Shown here: piece after piece, positions 43,206 through 56,799 of the stretch
Layout of the letters: each line of letters starts with the position of its first letter
Numbering within the stretch: the stretch's first letter is position 1
Origin: Prostheceraeus crozeri
Lineage: Eukaryota > Platyhelminthes > Polycladida > Euryleptidae
Direction of reading: 5' to 3'
NCBI GenBank assembly: GCA_907163375.1
Contig: CAJQUW010008964.1
Coordinates: 146,501-210,500 of the forward strand
DNA: 64,000 nt
Notes under the pieces: generated by a model
Seen by the model: only the letters and a program-made list of their open reading frames with translations
Database searches by the model: none
What the model was told of the DNA's origin: nothing
Translations under genes and position numbers: made by a program

Positions 43206-44536
43206 TTATACTTCATTTGTAAGAGCATTACGCTGATCGAACAAGCTTTTTCAGCCCCACATCCATACTAACACTATGAAAACCTTTGGTATTCAGACCT
43301 TCTAGTGTGCCTACATTATGGGGAAATTATATTTTCAAACAACGGCAGAATAACTGCTCTAACAAACTGAACTTTCTATGATTATTTGATCTGACATCTA
43401 TTGATTTTCATCTAATATTCATCGAAGATTGCGTGCTGCTGAAATGAGAATTGGCCCAAACAGAAATGCTCGATTTTAAACCCCAAGTCTCATTCACGCT
43501 TGGATTGTAGAGAATAAAACACAGGATAAAGCGTGACCACAAACACTGATAAGTCAAATGAAAATTGTTCAAGTGAAAATATCAAAAACAATTTAATGGG
43601 GTTTGCCATCTGGTAAAAAAACTGCCTGTCATTTTTCTATTGGAATATTATATTTTTTTACCATAACATCGAAGCTTTCTTTTTCAACTGTTTACTCGCA
43701 TTAGTTTGAATGTCTAAGCGATCAAATTAAATTAACCATTTAGGAACGGTTAGTGCACATTGATCTCGGTGTAAAAAAGCAACGGATTCGTGAAATCGAT
43801 TATCAAATTATTTCGATTCCCAGGAGCGCTGTAAATATGTCAGTTGGGTGATTTGTTTCGAATTTAAACAGCGATTTGAAGATTTAGAACGTGAAAAGTA
43901 CTGACTTGTCTAAACTGCTGCGACAAACTTGTCATTCAAGATAAAAATCAATAAAATAATGCATTCATCTGAAAAGTGATTACCTGAGACAAAAGATTTC
44001 AGATATTCATTTTGTAGTCGCTTTACTGTACATCCGCTACTTGGAAACCTGATTATGAAGTGATTATGAGGGATTTGCCTCCTCATGTTCGTCAACAACA
44101 AATTAATGCACTATCATGATCTCGAGAGAAATATAGACCGAAAGACGAACGGAATATGCTATCGCCATCAATGACACGACAATTAAAAGAAATTATTGCA
44201 TTCATTTTGAATTCCTGATAGGTTCCTATTGCAACAAGGTTAAATGCAGCTACAGAATATTAGAAAATATTTACCCAATCAGGCTGCAACAACGAAGTCA
44301 AATTTCATTAAATACGACAAGGCTGGTGCAGTGCTGACATGACCCGTCTTTTCGGATGCGTTCTGCGCCAGTCACATACGAGGACGTCAAAATAAAAGCT
44401 ATGCTTATAGAATATAAGATTCTTTCTCAAATCCAATAATAATAAGCAAGCCTAATAATCAGAAAGTCAACCACTGTATTTTCTCGAATATGATCCGTGT
44501 GCTGCATGAAAATTTTTGCAATCTTTGTATGAAGTA
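43206..44536. other. Intergenic stretch, nothing recognised
   Basis: No gene or repeat identified between two hAT-like elements. Open frames are short and without motifs. Confidence 0.45.
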
Positions 44537-45822
44537 CAGGGTGTCTACTGGAATTTCAAGGTGGTGTTGGAGCACTTTAGAGCACAATTTTGGGCAAAAT
44601 AGAACACATTTTTATGCAAAATAGAGCACATTTTTTAAACGCAATAGAGCCCGAGAACGATCAAAATCTAGCTGTGTGATGAACGCAATTCAACGCGTAT
44701 GATTACCTTCCTTACGGTAGGTCTACTTGACATTTATTTGTCCCGTTTATTAGTGCACAAAAACAAATATCTTGTTTAGGGAAAGAAATGATTATTATCA
44801 CTGCTAGAAAACTAATACAAAACCATAACTGATAAAACGGCTGAAACATGAAATGAAAATCTATAAAACAATCCATTTGAAACAAATTACAATAACAATT
44901 CATATATGATGACAGTAATCTAGAAGACAAAAATGATAGCCAACAAGACCATTACGATTGTAACTGGAATAGCTCATAGTCATCACAAATATAATTGAAG
45001 GGGCTACAATGAGATTATGAAGAGCATGACATGGAACCTCTAAATAAAACTGAAACCATATTCTTTAAAATCACGACGCAGTGTTAAGGTGCACGCATGA
45101 CATACATTAATTTAGAATAGTTCGGCCGGCTTTGAAGCACCTATCGATAATGAGAAACCTGTGATTACTTTTTCAAAACTGATTAACGTTAACCTAACTA
45201 AATTTTTTAATTGATCGATGTCTGAATACGGCTTTAATAAATTCAGGGCTAACGATTTTCACTCGATGATTTCGTGATAGGGCTGGAATCATGTTCAAAC
45301 TATATAATGCAGCGAAACCTTAATTACGGCTTGGTAGAAAATAATTATATGAAAGTCAGTGCTATTGTTAATTATTATTAAAAAAAATGGAGAGATCCGG
45401 CCCCAATTGAAAGGGAAATTAATTAAGACAGTAACGACAAGGACATTTGCGTACAGGCTATGTCATCAGTGTACAAATGTACTAATAACTCTAATCTAAA
45501 ATATCTAAATAAATAGATCTAATGCTATCAAAAATTTATATTTTTTACGTTATATTTTCATAATCTATTCAAATATATGCCAATAACGGCGGTATGAATA
45601 TATTCAAGAATCAATCGAATTATAGTACGTTTACATGAATCATTTGCAACTTTAACAAAATCTGAGAAAGTCATGCAATGTTTTTCATTAAATAACAAAT
45701 CAAAAAGTATTTTTCAAAACAAAGTCAGAAATGCAGCACTTGACCCTGATTAGAGCACAAATAGTGTGCTCTAGAGCACATAACGCCAAATAGTGCACAT
45801 AGAGCACTCAGTAGACACCCTG
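44537..45822. mobile_element. Non-autonomous hAT-like element with GAGCAC subterminal repeats
   Basis: The ends read CAGGGTGTCTACTG at both termini (14-bp perfect inverted repeat). A perfect 5-bp duplication AAGTA lies at 44532-44536 and 45823-45827. AGAGCACA-type repeats crowd both ends (44568-44650 and 45750-45810). No reading frame of note lies in the 1286 bp. Confidence 0.92.
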
Positions 45823-48790
45823 AAGTATGTTTTGTATTTCAAAAGCAATTCTCTTAAAGGGCGTGTTGTATCAACAAATTTTCCGATTTTTTAGCAATGA
45901 AAGACAGACTTTGTGCATATTGATGATGAGACGGAATTCGAAGGGGATGAAATCGAAGGGAAGGTGACACGAAGAATGCGAGACTCAAGATTAGTCAGAA
46001 GAAGAACCATTATCAACATAGATGTAGATACTTTTGTTGAGTGACGATATGGTGTTGACCACTTTATAATCCGTATGTTATATGCTATAGTCAGTAGAGG
46101 AGGAAAGACTGTATAGCTGCTTTAAAGACGGGAATTTCGATTTCATGTGAAGTGTGAGAGTCGAATAACAGTATGAAGGCTTGAGCCGAAATGCATTTAC
46201 TTACTTTACATTGCGCTTGCATTTGTTGTACAAAAACAGTTAGTGTGGCAATTTCCGGAAAATTTAAGGATTCTTTTATGATTGCGGGAATTTTTTGTTT
46301 TTGAAATCGTAGCATTAATGTTAGACGCAGAACTGTAAGTTAGGGTAGATGACTGCCCAAAGTAAGGTATGTAACACGAGTCAATTAGTTTTTGCATTTA
46401 TTCTCAGCCGAAACTCGACGGACAAACTGGGCCGTCAGTTCTAGTCTTGCTAGCAGTTTATTGTGAAACTCAAAAGGACTCGACCTCACGATCAACCGAT
46501 TGTAAGCTAATTCCTATCCCCTGTACCATGGAGGTCAGTAAGTCCGTAGAAATGGAGTGTGGATAGAATTTCAATGTGACACTGTCATGGATTCACATTA
46601 TCACCGTCAAAGCCTCTTCAGATGGGTATTATTCCTTATGCACTACCGAAGAAAGGGAAACTAGAGAAAACAGGTCTCAAATCCCATCTACTACTGCAGT
46701 ACTTAAGAGAAAGCAACTCAGATTAGGAATTGCTCTTCAACGCAGTGTTTCTTTCCAGATAACCACGTGACAGGGTAAGGTTAGAAAACTTTTCTTCGCT
46801 TTTTGTGGTCAAGTGACTCAATCAGTCAAAGCCACCGTTTGAACGCCACAGTCAGCACTATCCTTATCCTGCTGTCCTGGAGGGAAACAAGAGTCCAATT
46901 CTTCGCCGAAGGATGTTTATGCACTTACATAACCAATTGCAATTGATGGGAAGACCATAAACTCTATCCCAGTTTAGAACGGGAGAGAGGGAAGAGGACT
47001 GAGCTGTTCTCCTCTACACACACTATCTCAGAGCTACTCAGGCTCATTCCAACTTCATCACTATGTGACGAGGACGTCTTTTAAAATAGTAATGGTACGC
47101 AAGTGATTTTCAAATCGATTCTGTTGCCAATGGCCCAACGTACAACCGATTCTAACTCTCAGTGACTTGTTTGCGAACAGAGGCAGTTTCATACAGTTTT
47201 CTAGCCTAACAAATTGACGATCAACGCGATCAAAGTAGGAACAGAAGAATACGGACAAACATGACTGCCTATGATGCGAACACAACAGTTCTAAAACATG
47301 GATATTTCTATTGAAGGAAGTAAACAGTTTTCTACTCATGCTCATGATGAATTTATCAAAATACAGGAATTCAGTTTGAATGGCGCAGTAGGTTGCACGT
47401 ACAAGCTCAATGATGAGATCGTTAAGAGTTAAAATGAGAAATTTAAGCGGATAAAATTTCAATTAACCGGATAAACACTAAAATCTAAAACAGAAGTATA
47501 AATTGCGTTCTCTTCAATGAAACATTTGAAGGCGATTGATAGCACTTCGAAAATGATAAATTTGTAATTTAAGTGAATTGTGCATGGATGACACATGACA
47601 GCTTGCTTGGAATCAGTTTTTGAAGAATATGACGTTTTTAAAAAAATAATTGGCAGTTAAACAACTACTTGTCTAAGTGTGATCTCCGTGACAACGTCAC
47701 TACAATCGTGGTTGGAATAAATCAATTCCAAGTATTGGAGCACCTGCTACTAAAAATGCCAAAGCAAAAAAGAAAATTACGATGAACCTACAAAGCTACA
47801 TGCACGCAAATGAAAAAGGAACCTCAGTAATCTGTATTAATTCAATTTATTTCTTTTGGCTAAATTTTCATCAAGCAATCAAGTGTTAAAACCAAGGGAG
47901 TCTGTAAGAGTTCCGGACAAGGTCTGATCGAAAATAAAACTAATCTCACAAAATAAGAAAACAATATAAAAAATCTGACGAAAATAAATTCATAAAAAAT
48001 CTAATGCACAAATATCGACAACTGAGTTAAAGCTCTAATTCAATTTCGACGTTGTGTCCTTATCTAATGTGTGTGTACGTGCGTGTGAAGAAAAATGATT
48101 CAAAATGTTTTGAGAAACTTCAGCCAAACATGCCACGTGATGATAACGAAAATAGACGACATTTGATATATATCTACGATATCTGAGTCAAATCTACATC
48201 GATTCGAAGAAAACTCATGTTTCATGTTCGTCAGTTCAGTCGTTGAGGATATGATCATTGTCTATGCATAATATTTCATTCTAATTTCTTAAAACAAATG
48301 AATTGGTAACATTTCAAAAAAAATCATTTTTCTCTTCTTATTGATGAAAACTGATATTTACCTTATCATCATTTCATAGAGGACAGTCAATATCACGCGA
48401 ATATCAATAATAGATTTCACAATTTTCTGATGAATGCGACCAAAGTTGTGTCATCTTTTCGTTATAAAAACGATTTCCATTTTAAAACGTGCTCTCAAAT
48501 GATTAATACGATCGTACATGGTTGATACGCAGATAAAATACATAAAAGAATTTATTGCAATTATTGTAAATTAACAGGCACATAAGTTACTTATAGAAAA
48601 CTGAAAACGAGAATTGCTTAATTCGCATTTGAACTATCTGCTCGTCGGGACATTTGCATTTCCTGTCGAAGCATTACTTTTTCCATTACATTTTATGCTC
48701 AGATAAAAGGGTAAAAGTAAAAGTTAATACCATAATCGGTACTGATCTATCTTGAGATTTCTCATTTTTATAATTTATTGAAATTGTTAC
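45823..48790. other. Intergenic stretch without recognised genes
   Basis: The longest open frame is 133 codons on the minus strand (47061-47462); it has no motif, signal or splice context that I recognise. No structured repeat was seen. Confidence 0.4.
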
Positions 48791-49625
48791 CAGTGGTCGG
48801 GCCAGAGATTTTTCCATTTTTTCGCAGCTCTACAAAATTTTCGCAGGCCTACTAATACCAGCAAATTATAGCATCATATTTTATGATTATGAAGAGTAAA
48901 ACAACGCTCTTATCAAAACTTGACCAACACCCAATATCTTACTGGACGACTTAATGACATTGTAACTGATAACAAAAGTCCAAACATTGTGTTTTCTGCA
49001 TCCATCTGGGTCGTTGCATCGTTAGCTGAATGTAAAAAATATGAGTAAATCTTATGGGAAGTGTGGACGTCGAGCGCTTCAAATGACTCCAGTTGCGTTC
49101 AGAATTTCAGGTATCGAGCGTCAAAATGGATTTAAATGCATATATCCGAAAACAATAATCATATTAATTTAAATTTTATTTGTTTCGTCTATGCATTAAT
49201 TGAAAAATTATTTGAAATCAAGTCGGTTATCATTCTTTTATAGAACTATCGGTAACTTCTTAAACATGGCTTTGAAAGTTTCCTATGCGCTTACAACATC
49301 CACAGTAACTCAGTTAGATGCTAGGAACTACTGCTGCAATTCTTCTATTTTACTGAACCTGTTACAAGATGCAACGATATACAAGACGCTGTGAATAATA
49401 TGAAGCTTTAACTAAATGATAACACAATGAATAACATGCCAATTAGTTGTCATTAGTTTGCCTTTTCCATCCAGTAGACCAGTGTTTATTCTGTTGGACA
49501 ACATAGGTTCATTTAAATGCAAGAATTACAAGGTTCAATTTTTCGCAGGACCAAGTCAATTTTTTTCGCAGCTAGTTCATTTTTTTAAACATTTTCGCAG
49601 ATTTTCGCAGCTGGCCCGACCACTG
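48791..49625. mobile_element. hAT MITE with TTTTCGCAG subterminal repeats and 8-bp duplication
   Basis: Ends CAGTGGTCGGGCCAG are perfect inverted repeats (15 bp). The perfect 8-bp duplication ATTGTTAC (48783-48790 and 49626-49633) is the classic hAT length. The motif TTCGCAG recurs at least twice near the left end and five times near the right. There is no coding capacity in 835 bp. Confidence 0.95.
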
Positions 49626-49633
49626 ATTGTTAC

Positions 49634-51679
49634 GTTGGCTCCGGAAATACAGAGCGGGTGTTAAATTTGCCCCCTCCCAGTGGGGCGCTTATTGCAAATT
49701 AGCAAAAAATGATCAAAATAACGCAGTGGATATTTTGTCGAATTGAAGATTTCTGCGCAATTACATTGAATCACCAACGAACGAATGTATCTCTATACTT
49801 TAAGGCTTAGTTGGGTGGTACGCAAGAGTTATTCATCATAGCACAGACGATTGATGTATATCAAGTCAACAGTCAATAGTGATGTAAACGGATTGCAGCA
49901 ATCAATCCAGGAATAAATAATATAGTCTACTCTATTTCTAATTCTCCCTTTCTTACTTCGCCAATGAACCACACCATGATTAGGATTTTCTAAATCTGGC
50001 CACTCACATAGGGTTATAGTGAGGATTATAAGCTTATTAATTAATATAATTAATAGTATAATTAAAATATAAATAATTCTCATTGATTATATGTGAGGAT
50101 TACAGTGAGGATCAGGTGGAACTGATAGGTCGATAGTTTCATTCGTTTTGTTGTAGTATATCACATCCATAGAGATAATAAATCTATCTATCGAAAATGG
50201 CAAAGACATCTAACAAACCGACCTACTTTAGTACATGACTACACCGATTTGGAATGTCAGACGTAACGCGTCAACTGTGGCGTGAGTGTGATATTTTTAG
50301 GAAATTATTTCAAGGAATTTCTTATGCAATGGATAACTGAGAAAAAGTTGAAAAATACAAAAACAACCCTTTTTGAATGAACAGGGGAAACGTGACAGTT
50401 ACGATAATAAACAATTGTACGTCACATTTGGCACTGGAAGAGCGAATGCACATGTGCATAAAGAATGACACATGCATTGCAGACTAGTAAGTTAACAAAT
50501 CGTTATGTTGATGCTATCTTCGTGCATCGTCTCCCAAATTCACTATACATGAATCGGCATCAGAATGAAAAATCAATGTCAATGAGATATTTTTAAATGA
50601 TTCCATCACGCCAGAAGAGACTTTCGTCTCCGACGGGATATGAGGAAAGAATAACGTTTGAATGAGCCAATCCGTCAGGGAGCAGTCATTTCACAATGGC
50701 ATGCTGGCGGTAGCAAAGAAATAATTCAAGGATGCCGAAATATTTTTTAATATCATTTTTATAAAAAGTGACATGATCTCGATTATCTTAATAATTCTCA
50801 GATGCACATCTGTGTAGCATTAATTTGCATTGATTTCAATTACTAGTATCATTTTCCATCATTACTAATGCTAGACAGCAATAAGACTAGCTAGAAAGGG
50901 TATAGAATGAAATCGAGCGAATCGATAGTGGAACTGAATTCTATGTGTGAATTCCACAGAAGTGATGAAGGATGGGTGCAAAACATACAGTAGATATCAC
51001 GAATATCAAGATGTCACATTTTGGGCATATACTAACTGAAATAACCACTGAAATAAGTTTTAAAATTAATCATCACTGCTGACGATAGTAAAGATATATA
51101 CAGCATTGTTACATAACATAATAAGGCTTCTATTTTCCAGGTGACCGATAATACAGATGATTTCTCTTTAACTGTTCAAATATTCGGTGAAATATTAAAG
51201 CACATAAAGAACTAAGGCCACAATTTAGAAATATGTTAACATATGCAATACATTAGGCTCAGAAGTGGACGCGACCTAAAAATCGATTGATAAACTAATT
51301 TCGATTTTTTGTTGATCGTCTAACCTGCTTCCTGTATAAAGCTAAGCATGCCTGCAAGTAATTCTTAAAGTAAGATGAAAGGCCTATCATGCTTGCCTAA
51401 AAGTTGGTTTTTAGATGGACTATAAGCTCTATAATTCCGCTGTTACCCAAACTTAAGTAAACTTACTTGAACATCACCGCAGCGTCAGTTTTATGATAGG
51501 CACTTAGTTTTATCTAATTTTCTTTAAACAGCAATTCATCTGGGGCGAGCGCACAGAAACACCGCTAGGTTAACAAATCTCCAACAGTTTTTCGAATGTC
51601 TTGACTATACATATTTTCAAGTTATTGGCTGGGAAGAGTCAAGATAAATATTGATGTCAATTGTAAATTTATATTTTAG
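49634..51679. other. Intergenic stretch, nothing recognised
   Basis: Very AT-rich around 50035-50080 (ATTAATTAATATAATTAATA). No gene or repeat identified. Confidence 0.45.
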
Positions 51680-53190
51680 CAATTAAATTCAACCTTCACT
51701 AGAAGATCATCGTCAGGCATAAAAGGAAAACATTTACATGCACAAAATTCAAAATTCACATTACACAAAGGGTAAAAAGATATTAAGAGTACGAAATAAA
51801 GATGAGTAAGAGAATAGGAATAGAAATGTGAGTGATAGAAAAGTGACAGATAGTATTGGGATACATTTTGTCAACAGCAAAGAAAGTAGAAATTGACTGT
51901 GATCTGACTAAAAGGAAAAAGGATTAAAGAAGGAAGAGGATATGAAACGATGTGAATAATGATAAAGTGATGCAACATGATAGAAAATATTACGTATCAC
52001 TATATAAAAAGAAAATCTATAATGTTCGAGTTCAGATTTACCATTGATCTTTGGATTTAATTTCTTGATGAGTAAGGCTTCTCGTAAATTTCAGTTAGCT
52101 TCATTTGGATCATGGGTTAGAATTGTTGTTTAAAAAAGTATTATTTGACAATTGTGAAGATTTTTGTAAATTGATGAAGTGGAATTTGTAGAATGTTCTC
52201 TGCATCTGATGTGGGGTGTTCTTGTAGTGCTTCCAATGTAGAAATTCATACACGAATCGCATGTTAGTTTATACACTACATGTACGTTTTTCAGATAGCA
52301 AATGGATTTATCCGTAATGGGTCAATTTTGTAAAGAACAATTTTGAGCTATTTTTCTACTTTTCAAAGCACTTCTCAATGTTCTATGTTTTCTTGTCAGT
52401 CTGACATTTTTCACAATGGATAATATAAGAAGTCAGTTTGTCTTAGCTTTTGCTGTTTTTGTACTGTGTATTTGTCTTTCTTATCATTTGATCAGGATAA
52501 TTGTGTTGACGTAGTAGTTCGTTGAATTCGTTTTCATGTTTTCTTAAAGCTGATAAATCTGTACTTCGTGACTTTTCATTAATGATAAAATTTTGTTTTG
52601 TGCTTATGGGTAAATGGAAGTCGTGATGTAAAAAAATGTTTTTCTTTGCTGACTTTTTGTAGAATACGAACTGTGGCCGATCATGCACATTAAGTGTAAC
52701 AATAAAATCAAGGAGACTTTTACTGTTATCATAATTCGTCGGAAATTCAATTTCAAAATGGATACTGGGGTGCTGAGCATTCAGATGCTCTAGGAGCAAA
52801 CAAGCATCTCTTTGTTTTTCAAGAGAAGAAAGTAATCGTCTACATAGCGGTTGAACGAAGGAACACTATTTATCATTTTCAATGGCGTCCATGAAAATAA
52901 TTGTCAGGATACCTGACAAGCAAGAACCCATCGGTAGACCTTTGATTTGCTGAAAAATGATACCTTCAAACTCAAAATAGGTATTTCTCAAAATGACGGT
53001 TAAAAGTCTTTCAGTTTGTATATCTCCAACAGTATCACTCACCCATTGAAATTTTCTTGTCACTAACATCTCACTATTTAACACTGTTTCTGCGCGGTCG
53101 CCCCTGATTGTGAGCAGAATTCTATTTATCAGTTTTGAGCTGCAATTAGTTAGACAACTGAACATTTGAATGATTTCAGATCTCAAATTT
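51680..53190 (-). pseudogene. Penelope-like element: YVDD reverse transcriptase and GIY-YIG nuclease, 5'-truncated
   Basis: On the minus strand the reverse transcriptase starts inside the fingers (53186) with FEFEGIIFQQIKGLPMGSCL, then NRYVDDYFLLLKNKE (active site, about 52835), then SLLDFIVTLNV and a basic region to 52443. After stops a GIY-YIG domain follows near 52330-52080: VYKLTCDSCMNFYIGSTTRT, then an R-x-R-E-H segment (IRCREHS). The 3' end carries CCTGACGATGATCTTCTAG (near 51700-51720 on the minus strand), the hairpin-like phrase common at PLE 3' ends. Several stops and frame changes break the gene. It is a different lineage from PLE-2, with YVDD and a cleaner YIGST core. Confidence 0.85.
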
Positions 53191-53194
53191 AAAG

Positions 53195-56100
53195 ATGAAT
53201 AATTGAATGGTATTCAAATGAATTGTATCATGATTCTCCGCATTGCAGCTGATCGATCCGGGCATAAGATATCAGCATTGAGACAGAAGACTAAAGGCGC
53301 ATGATCGAAGTAAATAGCGAAGCCGGTATCGGTTCATCGACCTCGAAGCAGTTACCAAATGATGTTGATAATATCTACTACTCATGAACACGCCAGCAAA
53401 ATGAATATAGAGAAATTCTAAGACATCATAAGGACTAGAAAACGAATTTTTCAGAAATCGATTGTTAAGTGAACAGCACTAACAACATGTCTTGAAATTT
53501 CTGGAATGCAGGAGATTGTGATCGAGTAGAGACCGTTTATCTTCTACGAGGACGTATTTTACCTAAATGAATAATTCGCTTAATTTCATAGATGACTACA
53601 TTTTTTCCGAAAATGAGACGTTCATCTTTCGACGACAGTTCAGTTCACTTGTCCTCAAAATTTGCTTTGTTGATTTCAATTTGAACTGTCAATCATGCGT
53701 GATTGCTACGAAAGTCAACCGAACAGTACATGTGAACTTACACAGTGGCAATAAAGGGAAAAAGCGGATCTAAAAAATAATATCCTTTTCGTGGAGAAGA
53801 CATCGTTGGTTTAGAAGTAATCGCTGTTGAAACATCGTCAATTCGTCATTGTATTTATCGAATTAGTAATGAAAACTGCCAAATTTCACGAAATTTGTGC
53901 TTCTAATTCGAATTCAAGATTTCATGATTTGCCAATTCTAAATCATGGGTAGTTGAAATGCTTATACCACTCGACATTGATGAGCGATTGAAAAGAATAC
54001 ACAACGAAGTAGAATGATGAAAATATGATCAACGGATGATTTTATTCTTTAGTTCACCAGTAATGCGAAATTGTAGATAATAAAGTGTAACTTGGGAGAT
54101 TAGTATTTTGATGACAAATTTTTTTCTTTCATGATACTGGCTAAGTAGTTTACTTGAAACACTTTCAATTCCATAACCTTACACTTCTTCTAAATGTGAA
54201 AATAAAACTGCATTAAAAAGTTTTCATCTTTGAATAGAAGTAGCCCAACATTTCGCACTTTATCATGTAAAAATAGAAAGAAATACGAAAAAAGCTTGGA
54301 AACTGGAACCTGGGTGAGCTAGTTTATTTTTTTTGAATCCAGGATCCGATATGGCCTATATGTAATTTCAGCAGACGAAAATGCTTGTAGGTGTAGTAAG
54401 ATAGTCTATAGATAAGAAGCAGGATAAAAAAAATAACATACTGTTATTGGCAAATTTCATGAAGAAGCTAATCACATTAAAAAGGCGTGATCCGTTACAG
54501 GATATCACGAAGAATAATGGAGATATAATACGTCTTATGACGTTAATATGGAGAAATAAATATGAATACAAGGTGTGAAGCTCGCTACCATTATCAGGTT
54601 GCGTCACATGGTCATTTGAATATCTGAAGTTGCTATTTCTGTCCAATTAATCGCTGAAACAAATGAGACTTTTATTGAAGCTGTAAGAAGGTGGTCATGA
54701 TTCGTGAATCATTTTTGCTTGATTCCATTATTAGACACGTAATCGATAAGCGGTACCATATCAACATCACCTTCTGGTGCAAAAATCTCACTCGATTATG
54801 AAGGACTTGAATAATCAGTCTGATATAAAAGAAGAAGCCAGACTCACAACATTTCAAACTTTTGTCGAGTCTGGCATGCTGGGTCTGGCGAGTCCTGAGT
54901 CCAGCTCCACAGCCGTGGTTAGAATGCGGTGCTACTCAAATAACGTATGTGCATATTGCCGCGTCTCAGCGAACGACGATGCTACAATAAGTAACACTCC
55001 GCGCAATATGGAATTAATTGGGCAGTGATGGTGCATAATCTGATTTAGCTTCATCTGAAATAATCCCAATAAGTTTATTATACGACAATTGGGTGCATTA
55101 ACTGAATAGATCGCTAGCAATTTTTAATTAAAAGCATAAATCTAGGCAACATTAAACCTGTCAAATTGAAAACATCACATCATTTGCAAAAATTGCATTA
55201 ACTCAGAATTTATCAAAATGACACAGGGAGGATAAACACTGATTAAGTGTGAATATCAGCAATTCTTTGATATATTTACGTTACGCAACAATCTTCCAGT
55301 GTGAGCGAAACGACAGACGTAGAGATGCAGAGTTTGCACCTACCTTGGAGACGACACTAACGCTTTTGAATTCATGAGATATCAGTCCCTGTCCATTGTT
55401 TATCTAGTATCGCTGATTTTCTCCTTGCCTACCGAATATTTTCTATTGCCCTCTAAATTACCTAGCAATTTCCCATCCAAATTATGATTTAACTATAAAC
55501 GAGAATTTGTGCTTTAAAATCTATAATTTCCACAATCATTCTCTTGGGAACAAAGAATATGATCATTTGTGACAATGAATGACTTTCCTGATTAAACTTT
55601 TGAACTGCTCTATCGACGCAAAGATACAAAAGTGGAGAAAAGTTTGCAATGAATTCGAAGAAATTACGAAATTATGCCTCCTTTGAGAAAAATAATAAAA
55701 CGGATCTTCTAAGTAACATTTCTTTGCTATTTTGAACATTCATAGAGTAACATGTGCGACGGTATTTCTACACATTATACACGTTATCTTTGGTTTGTTT
55801 AATCATAGGCTGGCACCATTTTTCGACGAACTATTTCTCTAGATTAACATCTCATTTTATTGGTTTAAACATGACTATCTGTTCGTGATTAATTCACATT
55901 TCATTGTCATCACATAATTGTCAGGTTTGTTAGCCAAATCTTAGAATTTAAGTTGACTGAATAGAAAGCAACTACTTAACTCCGTGTCGATGACTCCGTG
56001 TCGTGTCTCAGTATAGTGCCTAATATACACATTAGCGTAAAGCACGATTATCGCAGACTGCACTTTACTAAATAATGCAACGTTTCTACTATCAGTTGAC

Positions 56101-56799
56101 TAGTGGGACATAAATAACAGTCTTAGCGCAATGTATTGTTCAAGACAATAATAATAAAACTGTTTTAAAACATCATTTTAAAGCCGTACTTGGTTCATTG
56201 TTTCAAAGCGTTGTTTTTTAATACGGTTTTAAAACCACACCTTTGAACTAATGTTTTACACTCAGTTGTAATTATTAGTATAAAAACTTGTTTTTTAATC
56301 GTGCTTTAAACACTTTCTAATTGTGGTTTTAAGCATGTTTTTAAGCAGTATTAAAAATGCCTCTAAATACTTGAGACGCAATAATTGATGAGCATGACAT
56401 GTTCATAAGCACCTTCGTGCTTTGTTATAGGCAAGAACAGATTAAGTGAACCAATTATCCCGTTATCTATCTATGGCTTGCTAGAGAGGCGAATGCGAAG
56501 GATGCTTTCTTCAAGAAATTGAGTCGCTGTCAGCAAAAGTAAGCAATATGATATAAACATGCAACTTATTAAACTTATTAATAGCATGTTATCAACATTA
56601 CAAGTGCTTTATTTCACACACCATGACAGTTTTTGAGGTTGCCGACACATTTAATAGGTTGTAGAATGATGCAAAATGCTAGAATCAAATAAAACTAAAA
56701 ACTAAAAAGCAATTTAAAACACTAGTCCTGACAGATCCCGTCATTGATCAGAATGACATGGACTTGTTGATATGCACAATCACACAAAAAACTACCACT
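53195..56799. other. Intergenic stretch; GTTTTAA-rich zone at 56150-56360
   Basis: No gene recognised. At 56150-56360 the motif GTTTTAA/TTTTAAAAC recurs, and TTGTTTTTTAAT(A)CG occurs at 56211 and 56288, 77 bp apart, suggesting a degraded tandem or MITE. Confidence 0.4.

Noticed and set aside
47061-47462. 133-codon minus-strand open frame
   Set aside because: No recognised domain, no splice-site support and composition like the surrounding non-coding DNA.
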